Positions 1-9,954 of a stretch of DNA of 64,000 nucleotides are shown here, in pieces (within the stretch, counting starts at the first letter, position 1; the number at the start of each line of letters is the position of its first letter). The stretch covers positions 372,001 through 436,000 of the forward strand of contig OZ004588.1 in the NCBI GenBank assembly GCA_963924555.1, given 5' to 3'. Under the pieces are notes generated by a model, which worked only from the letters and a program-made list of their open reading frames with translations, was not told the DNA's origin and did no database searches. Position numbers and translations under genes: made by a program. The stretch is from Crambe crambe (taxonomy: Eukaryota > Porifera > Demospongiae > Poecilosclerida > Crambeidae).

Positions 1-110
1 GTTGTAGCTGCAAGCAGCACTTCAACTTCTTTTTATAGCAATCTGCATGTGTTTATGCGCATGCCCAGCACGTCACGCCCAAGCTTGCATCAGACACATG
101 CTATAGCCCC
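1..110 (-). promoter_or_regulatory. Promoter of a further Ig/SEA gene copy left of the window
   Basis: The first ~100 bases match the upstream regions of copies A, B and C: on the minus strand a TGACGT-like element, a GGGCATGCGCATAAA block, ATGCAGATTGC and a TATA box (TGCTATAAAA). In the other copies these sit 45-100 bases upstream of the ATG of the signal-peptide exon. The matching coding exon would lie beyond base 1, so at least one more tandem copy is expected to the left. Bases 110-474 show no gene. Confidence 0.65.
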
Positions 111-474
111 CGGCCCTCCACCTACGGAAAATTAAGGGTGCAGGCACACTCCGCCCACGCATGGTTGCTAGGGAAAATTAACTTAAAAACTATTCATGAT
201 AGAAATTTCTAACTTGCACCACATTATTAAGTATCAGAATAGTACTACATACACAAAAAATGAAGGAGGACCAATCAAAATGACTGATGTTATGACTGAT
301 TCCATTCTCAAGGTAAACTGCGTTACATCTCAATGACCACTTGGAATCAATGGCTGATTTTTGATATACAGCTTCTTATACTTATTGCCATAAAAATTAC
401 ATTTAGTTTTTGTCAATTCACATTCTACTTTTCAATTTATCCATATAGGATCTTGTGTCCTGCACATTCTGTAC

Positions 475-1284
475 TTAAGGGGCTCCGACATGACTACGCG
501 CGCGCATATAAGACAGAATAATTATTCTGCTGAAAAACCACAAGAAGGTTAGGAATGTAACTTTGTAATTGTGCAGGTGGCACATGAGCCATAAAAGCAG
601 GAAAAGTAATAATATCATGTAGCTAAAATAATGTAGGCAATCTATAATTATTTCCAGCGCCAGATTCAGAGCCCAGTACTGCAGTGTCACCGGAAGAGTC
701 TGGCCCGAGCGAGACTAACTCCAGAGCTAGTCTGGGCTAGCAGACCTCCGGTACAAAGAGGTGTTGAGATCCAGACGAGTGCGTTGGGAGAGAGAGGGCC
801 AGACTCTCCTGAGTCCAGGATCAGGGCCATCCTGCCGGATATAGTGGGTGGGGCAGGGGTGGGGCTGTGTATCGCAGATGCCTACTTGGCATGTTGTTTC
901 CGGGTAGACAGCTACGGATGGGATTAGGAAATCTTCAAAAACTGAAGTGATCAGAGCTTTCAGCAGTTCATTCTAAAGCTAGAAATTCGTGTAGCTAGGT
1001 TATATAGAGACAATTCGATCCGTAGTTGTCTTATAAGCATGCAAAAGAAGGATGTGAAACTATTTTCAACACTGTAAGTTTAGCACAAAAAAAGAAGTAT
1101 TAATTTTAGTCCTTTTAGCTTCAAGCGGTGCTAGCCTCTCGCTAGTTCTTGGGAGATCAGCGACCGTAGATAAGTCCTCCACTGTGATCTTTGTAGCTTA
1201 TCTCTGCAAGTGTCGGTAGTCTCGATATCAGTCCCTAGCAACCTGCAAAACAAGCGCGTGGGCGGGATGTCGGAGCCCCCTTAA
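475..1284. mobile_element. Non-autonomous TTAA-flanked inverted-repeat element (piggyBac-like)
   Basis: The left end reads TTAA then GGGGCTCCGACAT (475-491). The right end is its reverse complement, ATGTCGGAGCCCCC then TTAA (1267-1284). A TTAA target duplication with short terminal inverted repeats is the signature of the piggyBac superfamily. No transposase ORF is present in the ~800 bp interior, so the element would be non-autonomous. The equivalent intergenic regions of B and C lack this DNA: C runs directly from a GGGAAAATTAA stretch into sequence that here follows 1284. That comparison suggests the inserted DNA may extend left to about 183, so an older nested insertion is possible. Confidence 0.5.
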
Positions 1285-4200
1285 ATCAAAAAGGTAGAAA
1301 AATTATAGTGACAGTAGCTAGCAGTATAAAAGTCATAGAGTTAGTATGACATTAGCTAGGAACACATGACTGAATCTGAATAATTCCAATAAAAATTGAA
1401 CCTATTATGTGCAATTACATGGACAGCTAATATGAACAACAGCATTAGCTATAGCTACGTAATTATTATTATAGTCAGAAAGGCTTGGTCATCAAATGAA
1501 CTGATGATGAGTGGACATTCACTCTTGCTGGACAGCTTCAAACGGAATACATTGTAGAGGAGAGTACCCCTGGATTCACGCCAGTCCTCAATGTGCTCCA
1601 TGATCTGCTGGTCCCATTGATGGTGGCTCGGTAAATGACGTGAGTGATGAGGGAACCGGTGGACTGGCAACTGAACTCTCCGGAGAAGATGGACCTGGAA
1701 CTGAAGTTGCAATCACATCGCTCCCTCACAGCATTCTCCAGTTCCCTCCTGATGGAGGACTCCACATCTTGAGTTTTTCTCACCTGTAACAAGAAGCTAT
1801 ATGATGATGTAGCCATGCATGGTGGAAATACTCAACAGCTAGTTATGGATGGATGGTGGAACCCTCGGAACTCTATTACTCATTTGTGTCCCCTGAAATA
1901 AGGATTATTGTTTTCAGTTCAGGTTCCACTGTATAGCCTGCATATGCTACATGTATAAAATGGTTACTGTGTCTATAATCAAACTTGTATAATACTTACA
2001 TCCCAGTTGGCACAGTGAGATAATGGAGACATCTTCAGCTGGATATTGGCTTGAGCTACATGTGTATGGTATTATTATGCACAACTGTCATTGATAAACA
2101 CAAAACAAGATTCACTTGACACTGGGATATCAAATGAGGTAGAGATTTTCCTTGGTTGAGTGCTCATCCATGGAACGTGGACGGTTGCTCTGCAAGTGTA
2201 TGTCCCTTCATCGGAGGTGAGGACAGGGTTGAAGGAGAGGGAGAAGGTGGAGACACTTCCTTGAGTATTCACTGAACCCACCACAGTCATATTTCCTCCA
2301 CTCGACAGGACAGTCCCATCAGGCCCCACCCACTCAACCAAAGGGGGGAGTGTCATGCCAGGAATTGCTGTTACGGTGCATAGGAGGGAGTGCTGCTTGA
2401 GATGGAGAGCATTTTCACCACCAAGATTACTGACACTGACATGACACCAATCATTAGGAACTGCATGTGTACAAGTAGCAAGTCATGAAATCAAAATCAC
2501 TTTGAGTCCTAGCTACAGGAATAGGATATTGGGACTACCTCAATTTATTAACGAAGTCTATAATCACAATGCCCTAAAGAGAGGTCTTTTTTCAAGTGCT
2601 CCTTAGTCTTGCCACAATGACATCAGCTCTAGATATTTAAAATACCTTGAGGATTTTGTACAGTAGTGGTGTCTTGCTGTGTACCACATGGACTGGTCAC
2701 TGAACAACGATAAACTTGTCTCACTGCTGTGGTTATTGGAACTGTGATGTTAGAAGTATCATCATCTTGATACTGAGATGGGTAGATATCACTTCCTAAA
2801 AACCACTGGATTGATATTGGGTCAAGGTCACTTGAGCAAGAGCAATTAATACTATTTCCAACGATGAATTCAGCAATGGATCTGCAAATCTTTATTTAAA
2901 AAGTTACTTAAACTCATGAACATGCATGGCTATATTATGCTATAATAACTGAGTAGTGTATTCACCTTTTATTTCTATTGTCTCACTATCACTCCCAAAC
3001 TTGTTTCCCACTCGGTATGTGTAGACTCCAATGATATTTTTGGGAGTGTCACAGATCTTCAGAGTGATGTCAGTGTAAGAGCTGTACCTTGAGGTGATTC
3101 TTGTGCTCATTTGAGTGGTATTTCCATTGACTTCCAACCTCACACTATCTCTGAACCACTTGATGTCAGTAGCAGGTGCATTTTGAGTCTTGCAAAGGAA
3201 AGTCAACATATTATTCTGAGGATTAGAGTGTTCTAGCTGATAGATCCTAGGGAAACCTGCAATTATATTTATATGTTATAAATTAGCCATATTGGACTGC
3301 ATGATTTGACTTACTTCTGAATCCTTCACTGTAGAGTCCAATATTTACAGAAATACTGTTAGAATTGCTATCTTGTCTGGTGCATGTGTATATACCAGAA
3401 TAACTACTGTCTATATATAATGAGCGTCTATAGTTGATATATAATCGAGTACATCCTGCATAAGTTCCACTTGTATAATGAGCCATATAAAAATAGTAGA
3501 AATTACTACTATGCACAGAACCACTAGGACTTGTGAATCTTCCTCTTGATGTAGTTGAATTGGTGCAGCAATACATGTCGATTTTTGTATTATAAGAATA
3601 AGAGCGTCGAATAGTTGCAAAGCTGTTTTGTGGTTGTGCTGCTTGTGTGCCTCCATAATGAACTGGTGGAGATATATATACCAGCACCTATGTAATATAC
3701 ACAATAAATAGTGTAGTCTGTGTGGATGAACAAAGCAAAGTCTAATGGCAATGTAGAAAGCTACAGTGCTCAATTATAGTAACATACCCACAATCTTCAT
3801 AGTAGTCCTATTACTCCCTGTGTTGCCTATGCCATCTCTCACACTACAAGTGTGCACTCCAGCATCACGAGCAGTCAGGATAGAACTTGATATTGAACTG
3901 GAAGATGAACTAGAAGCGAAGCAGCTACTACAGGTAGAGGACCAACGATAAGAGACAGAGCCAGTGGTCTCAGAAGCCACACAGCGCAGAGTGACTGAGG
4001 AGGCAGCACGATAGTTGGGAGGGGAGTAGTCAGGGTACTGATCAGGAGGTGTGTAGGAGATTTCAATAGTAACTCAAATAGCTGTGAGATAAATAAAACC
4101 CTTAGTATCTTTCCATGCATCCAATTAGCCTCGTTGGATGGATGGTCATAGCTACGTAACTTTCTCTAGTTGTTTTAGGAAAAAGGACATAGATTGGTGA

Positions 4201-6701
4201 TGTGGTATTGATAATAATAATTATTAAGTTGTCAGTGGTGAAATATTCAAGCTCATACCTGCACTGAATGAAGTACTAGTGGTCTGCAATCCACTGGCAC
4301 ATATTGACGTTGATTGGGAGGTAACGGAAGAAGCACAAGCATAATTCCCAGAATCAGACGAACGCAAGGAACTGAATCGGAGAACAGAGTTATATTGATT
4401 TCCATAACGAGTAACTGGACTGATTGTCCTGCCATTAGTGCCTGATGTAATGATGCCTGAAGATCCTTCCCACCTGTGGGTTACACTCACGGGAGTGTTC
4501 ACCGCTGGGTTCAGATAGGTGGTACAAGTGAGGTCCAGTCGATTGGTGGTGAAGAGTTGTCCACCACTTGGATTACGTGTTATGCTGACACCATCTCTAG
4601 TAACTGCTCACAGCAGGTAATAAGGAAAGAAAAAACCATTTCTATCTACTTGTTCCAACCCAAAGCTAGTTGCAGTTAATTAGCAGTGTTATATATTAGG
4701 GAAAGTCCCTCTTCAGAAATTAAAATTCTTAATTCAGTAACCACAACTACCAGGCATGCATGCTTATTTAATGCTGCTTGGCTGTTTGTTTATTACCCAT
4801 AATAATTTTCACTTACTCTTCACTTTGATATCTTTAGTCATTAAGAAAGTGGTTTGCTAATTGTAGAGACACAGACATACTCTCCTCTATGTGCTGTTTT
4901 GAGAGGTGTGAATCTCAACTCTAGAGTGATAGTATTTCCTACAGTATGTGGGGGCCCCACCCACACATCATTTCTACTCGTCAACACTTGGTTGCTATTT
5001 GGATACAACCATTTTATCACTGGAACAAAATCTGAAGTAACAGTGCAATTCAGAGAAAAATTGCTGCCTGCATCTGGACAGCCCTGGATATCGCCAATCT
5101 CTACAGTGTGCTGCAACTCTGCATAGAACAAAATAGTAGCATTTTTGTTTACATTGTCCTTATTCCACAAAACATGAGCAGACATCTTAAAATAACATTA
5201 ATACTCTTCCGCTGGTTAGGTCAGAGTTTCTGAAGAAGATGGAAATCTTTGGAGCTATGGTCACCCATAAATGTGTCTATCAATATCGGGAAGACAAATT
5301 CACTGAAAATATAATATAGAATCAACATCTTCTCCTAAGGCTGCACAGCTTCTAATAGTAACTGGCTTTCAACTAACTGGCTGAATGACCTGAAGATAAA
5401 TAATATATGCCACTTATACTTATGTCACACAACAGACCACCTAAACCCAAGGGATGAAAGTTTCACAGAACTGTGAAATTTTGTGGGACAAAATTTTTGT
5501 GGTTTTAATATCTCGATTTTTGTAAAATCACCAAAATTTCGCCCCACGCTATACATGATATAATTTCACACTAAAAATCTCATCAGCAGTTTCACATAAA
5601 GAAAGGAGAGACACTTGGTCATATGCCATCCCTAAAAACCCAGGGTACAGAAGTATATTATTAGCTCACCTTTGACTTTGATTGTAACACTTTCCTCAAA
5701 ATTTTTTCCACTGTCTGCAGTAGTGACCCTGCATATGAAGGTGGCTCCATTCAGTGCAGTGGTGTCAGGGTTGAGTGTCAGGATCAGACTCTGTTTTCTG
5801 TCCTCACTCCTCTCCACTGGTTCCTCTATACCCACCAGCACCCACTCCATCATCGTCACATCAAGGAAAGTGGTGCAGTTTATGTCCCTTTGCAGACCAA
5901 CAATCACAGGAGATTCATAACCACTGATGTCTATAGCTGCGAGGAGGAAAATCTATTGTGGATTTGTGATGAAACCTGTCTCTGTTTAGATTAATAACTA
6001 CGTAATAATCATGTGCAATGCAAGGTTTCTCCTTCAATCAGCTTTATGAAACAAACCAGGTTTGATTCATAAAGCTAATTTTTATGAGAACTAGCTATAG
6101 ATAATTCTCCTGTCCAGCAAATATTGGCTTGTTATGCTCTCAAGATCACATAATGGTTTTTTTCATGTACTTCAGAGGATCAATTAGAGAATATGAACCC
6201 CTATGTATATGCACTTATCAAAATATCTTGTCAATTCCATTAGCAAGCACTTCAAATATTTTTGAATTGGATCACTCAAGGCTACACCCCTGACAGAATG
6301 CATCACCATCAATAGAAGTTGACATGTGAAATGAAATCAATGCCTACAAGTTTTAAGTCTATGCTGTCAGTCTGAAGCAGGCTTGGCATAGCTGCCAATT
6401 GTCCAGGGTTTCCCTAGATTGTCCAGGGATTTGGCCATTATGTCTAGGTGTCCATGGAGGGATTTGATCTATTTGTCCAGGGATTTTGCTCATTTTATGG
6501 CCAAGTTATTATTGTGGCCAGTGATCACATAGCTTAGTCTACAGCATTTTATATGTATAACTGGTAAAATCCAGGGAATCGTCTAGGATCTTTACTTCCA
6601 GGGATTGGCAGGTATGGCACTTATTATAGCCAAACATGCATTTATACTGGAGGCTACATCATTGTCTGTGTGATTCAACTTTTCTAAGCAGTTGATTTCA
6701 C

Positions 6702-7701
6702 CATAGATATAAGAGGTTTTATGGGATTGGAAACGCCCAATGAACTGCACAACCGAGGCGCGTTGATAGATGCGCACGCGCATGCAGCATTAATTATAAT
6801 TATTAATGGCTGTGAAAGGAGATCAATATTCACTCCTTTCAAGGCAGTTAAAGTGGTGTTCTGCTTGAAGAAGTGAAGAGTCAGAGAGTTGAAGTTGGAG
6901 AGTCTGAGGAAGGAAGCTATTAATTATTCTCCTTGTACTATGAGTACCTATCATTGCTCATTATACATTAATTTTATGTGATTGATTTGAAGAAAGGCCA
7001 AAATGACTTTTGGTATTAAAATTTAGACATAGATTCATTATTATTATAGCTAGGTAATTTTGCCCCGAAGTTATCTGCCAGTTTCTGCTCAGTTCTCCCT
7101 CATCAGCATTATTGCAATACTTCCAGCTTTTGGCTGTTGGATTTTGACACCATGAATTCGGCTCAGTCAGCTTGCCATCTCCATAGGATGACTATTGTAT
7201 AGAAAACAAATGCACCAATTCCATTTACTGTTCTATCCTTTCCCTGAAATAACTAATACAGTTGCAATATTGTTAATCTATTTCTTGGGAGAGGGATCAC
7301 AGTTTTAACACCACTTGTAAATGCTAGAGACAATATATGTCAGCTAATACAAAAACCAACATTACTATTCCATGTAGCTAAAGTTTACATGCCTTTTGAT
7401 CAGAAAATGGGCAACAGCAATTGATTCCATCAAGCGTGAGAGGAAATACAGTCCCATTAACCACTACAGTAGTATTTGTAGGAATAAACTTGAAATTCTG
7501 AGCTAAAATTTATTTTATACAGTAAATCTATGCCCTAGTGTATTATAGTATCATTGGCATAAGTCTTACCTCACGGATCTTGTCAGAACAGCAACTTTGA
7601 CAAAAGTGCTATGTCTATCAGCTGTCAACGTGCCTCGGTTGTTAGTTGCTAACGAGAGCACGTGATCCGTTTCCAATCTCGTAAAACCTCTTATATCTAT
7701 G
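6702..7701. mobile_element. 1.0 kb element with long terminal inverted repeats inside copy A
   Basis: The left end begins CATAGATATAAGAGGTTTTA and the right end closes with its reverse complement at 7682-7701. The inverted similarity continues imperfectly about 90 bases inward: GGATTGGAAAC against GTTTCCAATC, and an ACAACCGAGGCGCGTTG block against CAACGTGCCTCGGTTGT. The element lies in the intron between modules 3 and 4 of copy A, within ~1.9 kb (about 5960-7860) that is absent from the same intron of B (~120 bp) and C (~95 bp). I see no clear target-site duplication and no transposase; a 63-codon ORF at 6592-6783 spans the left edge and is not recognisable. The rest of the insert contains repeated TGTCCAGGGATTT-like words (6400-6610) and a small hairpin near 6040-6080. 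Confidence 0.6.
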
Positions 7702-8318
7702 AACTTCATAAACTCAAAATCTCAAGCTAAAGTGCTAATACTAGTATATTGCAATCAGAATGCAATGTGCACAGCAAGGGCCCTAGTCAAGAGCTTTGGG
7801 GACAAATCAGTACCCCTTTGGGGATGTGGGAACAAAGCTGCAATTTGGGGACCGGACTATGAATTGTATATTTGTAAAAGTCAACCTTATGGGGATCACA
7901 GTGATGGAACATGCAAACAGAAATAAGACACCAGCTATATTTAATATAGCTACTTCACAAATGAGTCAGACATTCATTGTATATCTCTATACATTATTTA
8001 GTACCTTTGACTGATTTGCTGAGCATGTTAGAAGTCCCCAACCTGTTGGCCACAGCACAGCTGTATTCTCCAATCACATCTTTTCAATGGTGCCATTGAT
8101 GGTGAGGGTATTATTGTAAGTGGAAGTTTTGCGATTCACAAGTGTCTGGGTGAGCTGGTAGATACTGGAGCTGTTGGAGTAGATTCTCTCACCATCTTTC
8201 TCCCATATGACATCAGTGGGAGGGGAGTCACAGGACAAACAGGAGATGGTGGAAGGGGAACTGAGAAGAGACTCCTTTAGTTCAGTCAGAGTAGGACCAC
8301 CTGTACAATAAAAATCCT

Positions 8319-8337
8319 CCCCCCCCCCCCCCCCCCC
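8319..8337. repeat. Poly-C run (19 C) in copy A
   Basis: This is an uninterrupted run of C in the intron between modules 2 and 3. The same intron of copy B has a 25-C run, and copy C has none. A second C-rich tract lies at 8821-8857. Run length should be treated as unreliable in assemblies. Confidence 0.9.
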
Positions 8338-8979
8338 ATAACTATAATTTTTACTAGATATTGAAGACAGGTAGAGTCCAAAGTTAACATCAACAGAGAC
8401 TCCATTTTCATCTGGTATGCAGCAGGTATAGATTCCAACATCAGCTGCCACTAGTGGTCTCACATTAGTAACCACCAGTGAGCCTGGTTCATAATTAGGT
8501 GGTATAAAAGGATCAGAACGTGAGTTAGTGATGTCCTTCCCGTTAGGATCTATTAATCTGCCAACATTCAAGGTGGAGGAACCAGAGAGACAACAAAATC
8601 TAGGGATGCGGCCAGAAGGGTTAGTGGTGGTGATGAGACTATTATTGGGAATAACTCGTCCTCCACCATGGTGCAGATAGATTCCAGCACCTGTGTGGCA
8701 AAGTATAACGTAGTTAGCTATAAAGCAGTTAGCCTATACAGCTAGACTCTAGACTTAGGAAATAATTGACTGACTCAAATATTAAATCAAGCATATCCAT
8801 GCATTTGATTGCTAAAACCAGTCCCCCCACCCCCCCCTTCCCCCCCTCCCCCCCCCAAAAAAAAAATAAAAAATTCAGTGCTTTTAGCCATTGATAAAGC
8901 TTTTTAATAACTTTTTGCAGCACATCATGTACAAGTGGCAACACGTTAATTAAATTGCAGTGCACATGTCCATCCATAA

Positions 8980-9251
8980 GGCCACTATTTATAGAATCCT
9001 AGTTTCCTGTCCAAGAAGACATCTACAAGTGCTGCGGGCGGGAGGTTATTATAATTATTCTTCATTGTTTGTCTCAAAGGTCCTGTCTTCATCATTCACC
9101 ACGGGTTTTCCCAAAAAGAGCTGTTTGTGAAGCCAGACATGCGCGCTCTACTGCGCGCATGAGCAGTAGCAGTAATAATATTTTTTGATGCAGTGACATT
9201 TTCAATACGCGGGCGGTGGACAGGAAACAATCATTCTATTTAATAGTGGCC
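8980..9251. mobile_element. 272 bp Harbinger-like MITE with TAA target duplication
   Basis: The ends are GGCCACTATT (8980) and AATAGTGGCC (to 9251), with imperfect inverted similarity extending ~34 bases to a GTTTCCTGTCC / GGACAGGAAAC pair. It is flanked by TAA (8977-8979) and TAA (9252-9254). The empty site is visible in B (near 15765) and C (near 22490) as CCATAATAATGG, exactly what removal of the element plus one TAA would give. A 3-bp TWA target duplication is typical of PIF/Harbinger elements. No coding capacity. Confidence 0.8.
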
Positions 9252-9600
9252 TAATAATGGTGCATGTAAATTCTCATAGCATTCTGTAGTGAAATGATGT
9301 GCAAACACTGCTCACCTACTACTTTGATGGTGATATTTGCAGTTCCACTGCAACCCAGTGCATCATACACAGTGCATGTGTGCACACAGAGTATGTTGAC
9401 ACAATCTTAACCTTCACGTCCCCTTTCATTAGAGAGCAAATAATAGTAGCTTAACTCTCCATGCTCTAGTAATAGCTATCAGTAGTAACTCACCAACATT
9501 GCATGGTTTGACTGGAAGGACTCCAGCCATCAAAATCAAGGCAAACACTAAGAACTCTTGCACCATCATAGCTATCTAGCTTGCTCGTTTAAAAGCTCTT

Positions 9601-9670
9601 GTTGCAGCTGCAAACTTATTTTATAGCAATCTGCATGTGTTTATGCACATGCCCAGCAGGTCACAGCCTT
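9601..9670 (-). promoter_or_regulatory. Core promoter of copy A
   Basis: Read on the minus strand: GGGCATGTGCATAAA, ATGCAGATTGC, then a TATA box TGCTATAAAA about 50 bases before the ATG at 9569. The block is shared with B, C and the window start. Copy A has lost the CpG of the GCATGCGC motif (GTGC instead of GCGC) and has CCTGCTGGGC in place of the TGACGT-like context, which fits its decay. Confidence 0.6.
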
Positions 9671-9954
9671 CCAGCCCCGCCCCGCGGGCCGGCCCCCCCG
9701 ATGGGCTGGCGCGCGCAGGAGGCAGTAAAGTTTAAACGCATGCGCAGTAGACACATGTGTGTCGACATATCATAGCAATATAAAAGTGACAGTAGTAGTA
9801 TAAAAGTCATAGAGCATCACATGACTGAATCTGCAAAAAAAGAAAAAGAAAGAAAAAGAAAACAAAAATTGAACGCAATTACATGGGACAGCTAATATGA
9901 ACAACAGCATTAGCTATAGCTACACAATTATCATTATAGTCAGAAAGGGGTTGG

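Larger units (their letters stand above)
1455..9569 (-). pseudogene. Copy A: decayed Ig-module/SEA-like secreted protein gene
   Basis: Same exon order as copy B: signal-peptide exon at 9569, then Ig modules 1-11 and a SEA-like domain ending near 1455. Compared with B and C it carries many lesions. Module 1 has lost ~190 bases internally and is out of frame (9380-9400). Module 3 has a 2-base insertion near 8083-8086. Module 5 has a 7-base deletion near 4843 that creates a stop. Module 7 has a CGA-to-TGA nonsense change near 4077. Module 8 (3315-3687) lacks 2 bases near its start. Module 10 has an 8-base deletion near 2870 giving an in-frame stop. The SEA-like exon has a 16-base deletion near 1609 and has lost its usual Glu-Cys-stop end. 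A Cys in module 9 is changed to Tyr. The module 3-4 intron is expanded by ~1.9 kb and the module 1-2 intron carries a MITE. Ig exons are phase 1-1, so skipping could bypass some lesions, but not all. Confidence 0.85.

Noticed and set aside
3283-3687. 134-codon ORF beginning at the module-8 exon of copy A, as if intact
   Set aside because: It is open only in a frame shifted by a 2-base deletion relative to the phase-1 entry, so the correctly spliced frame breaks early.
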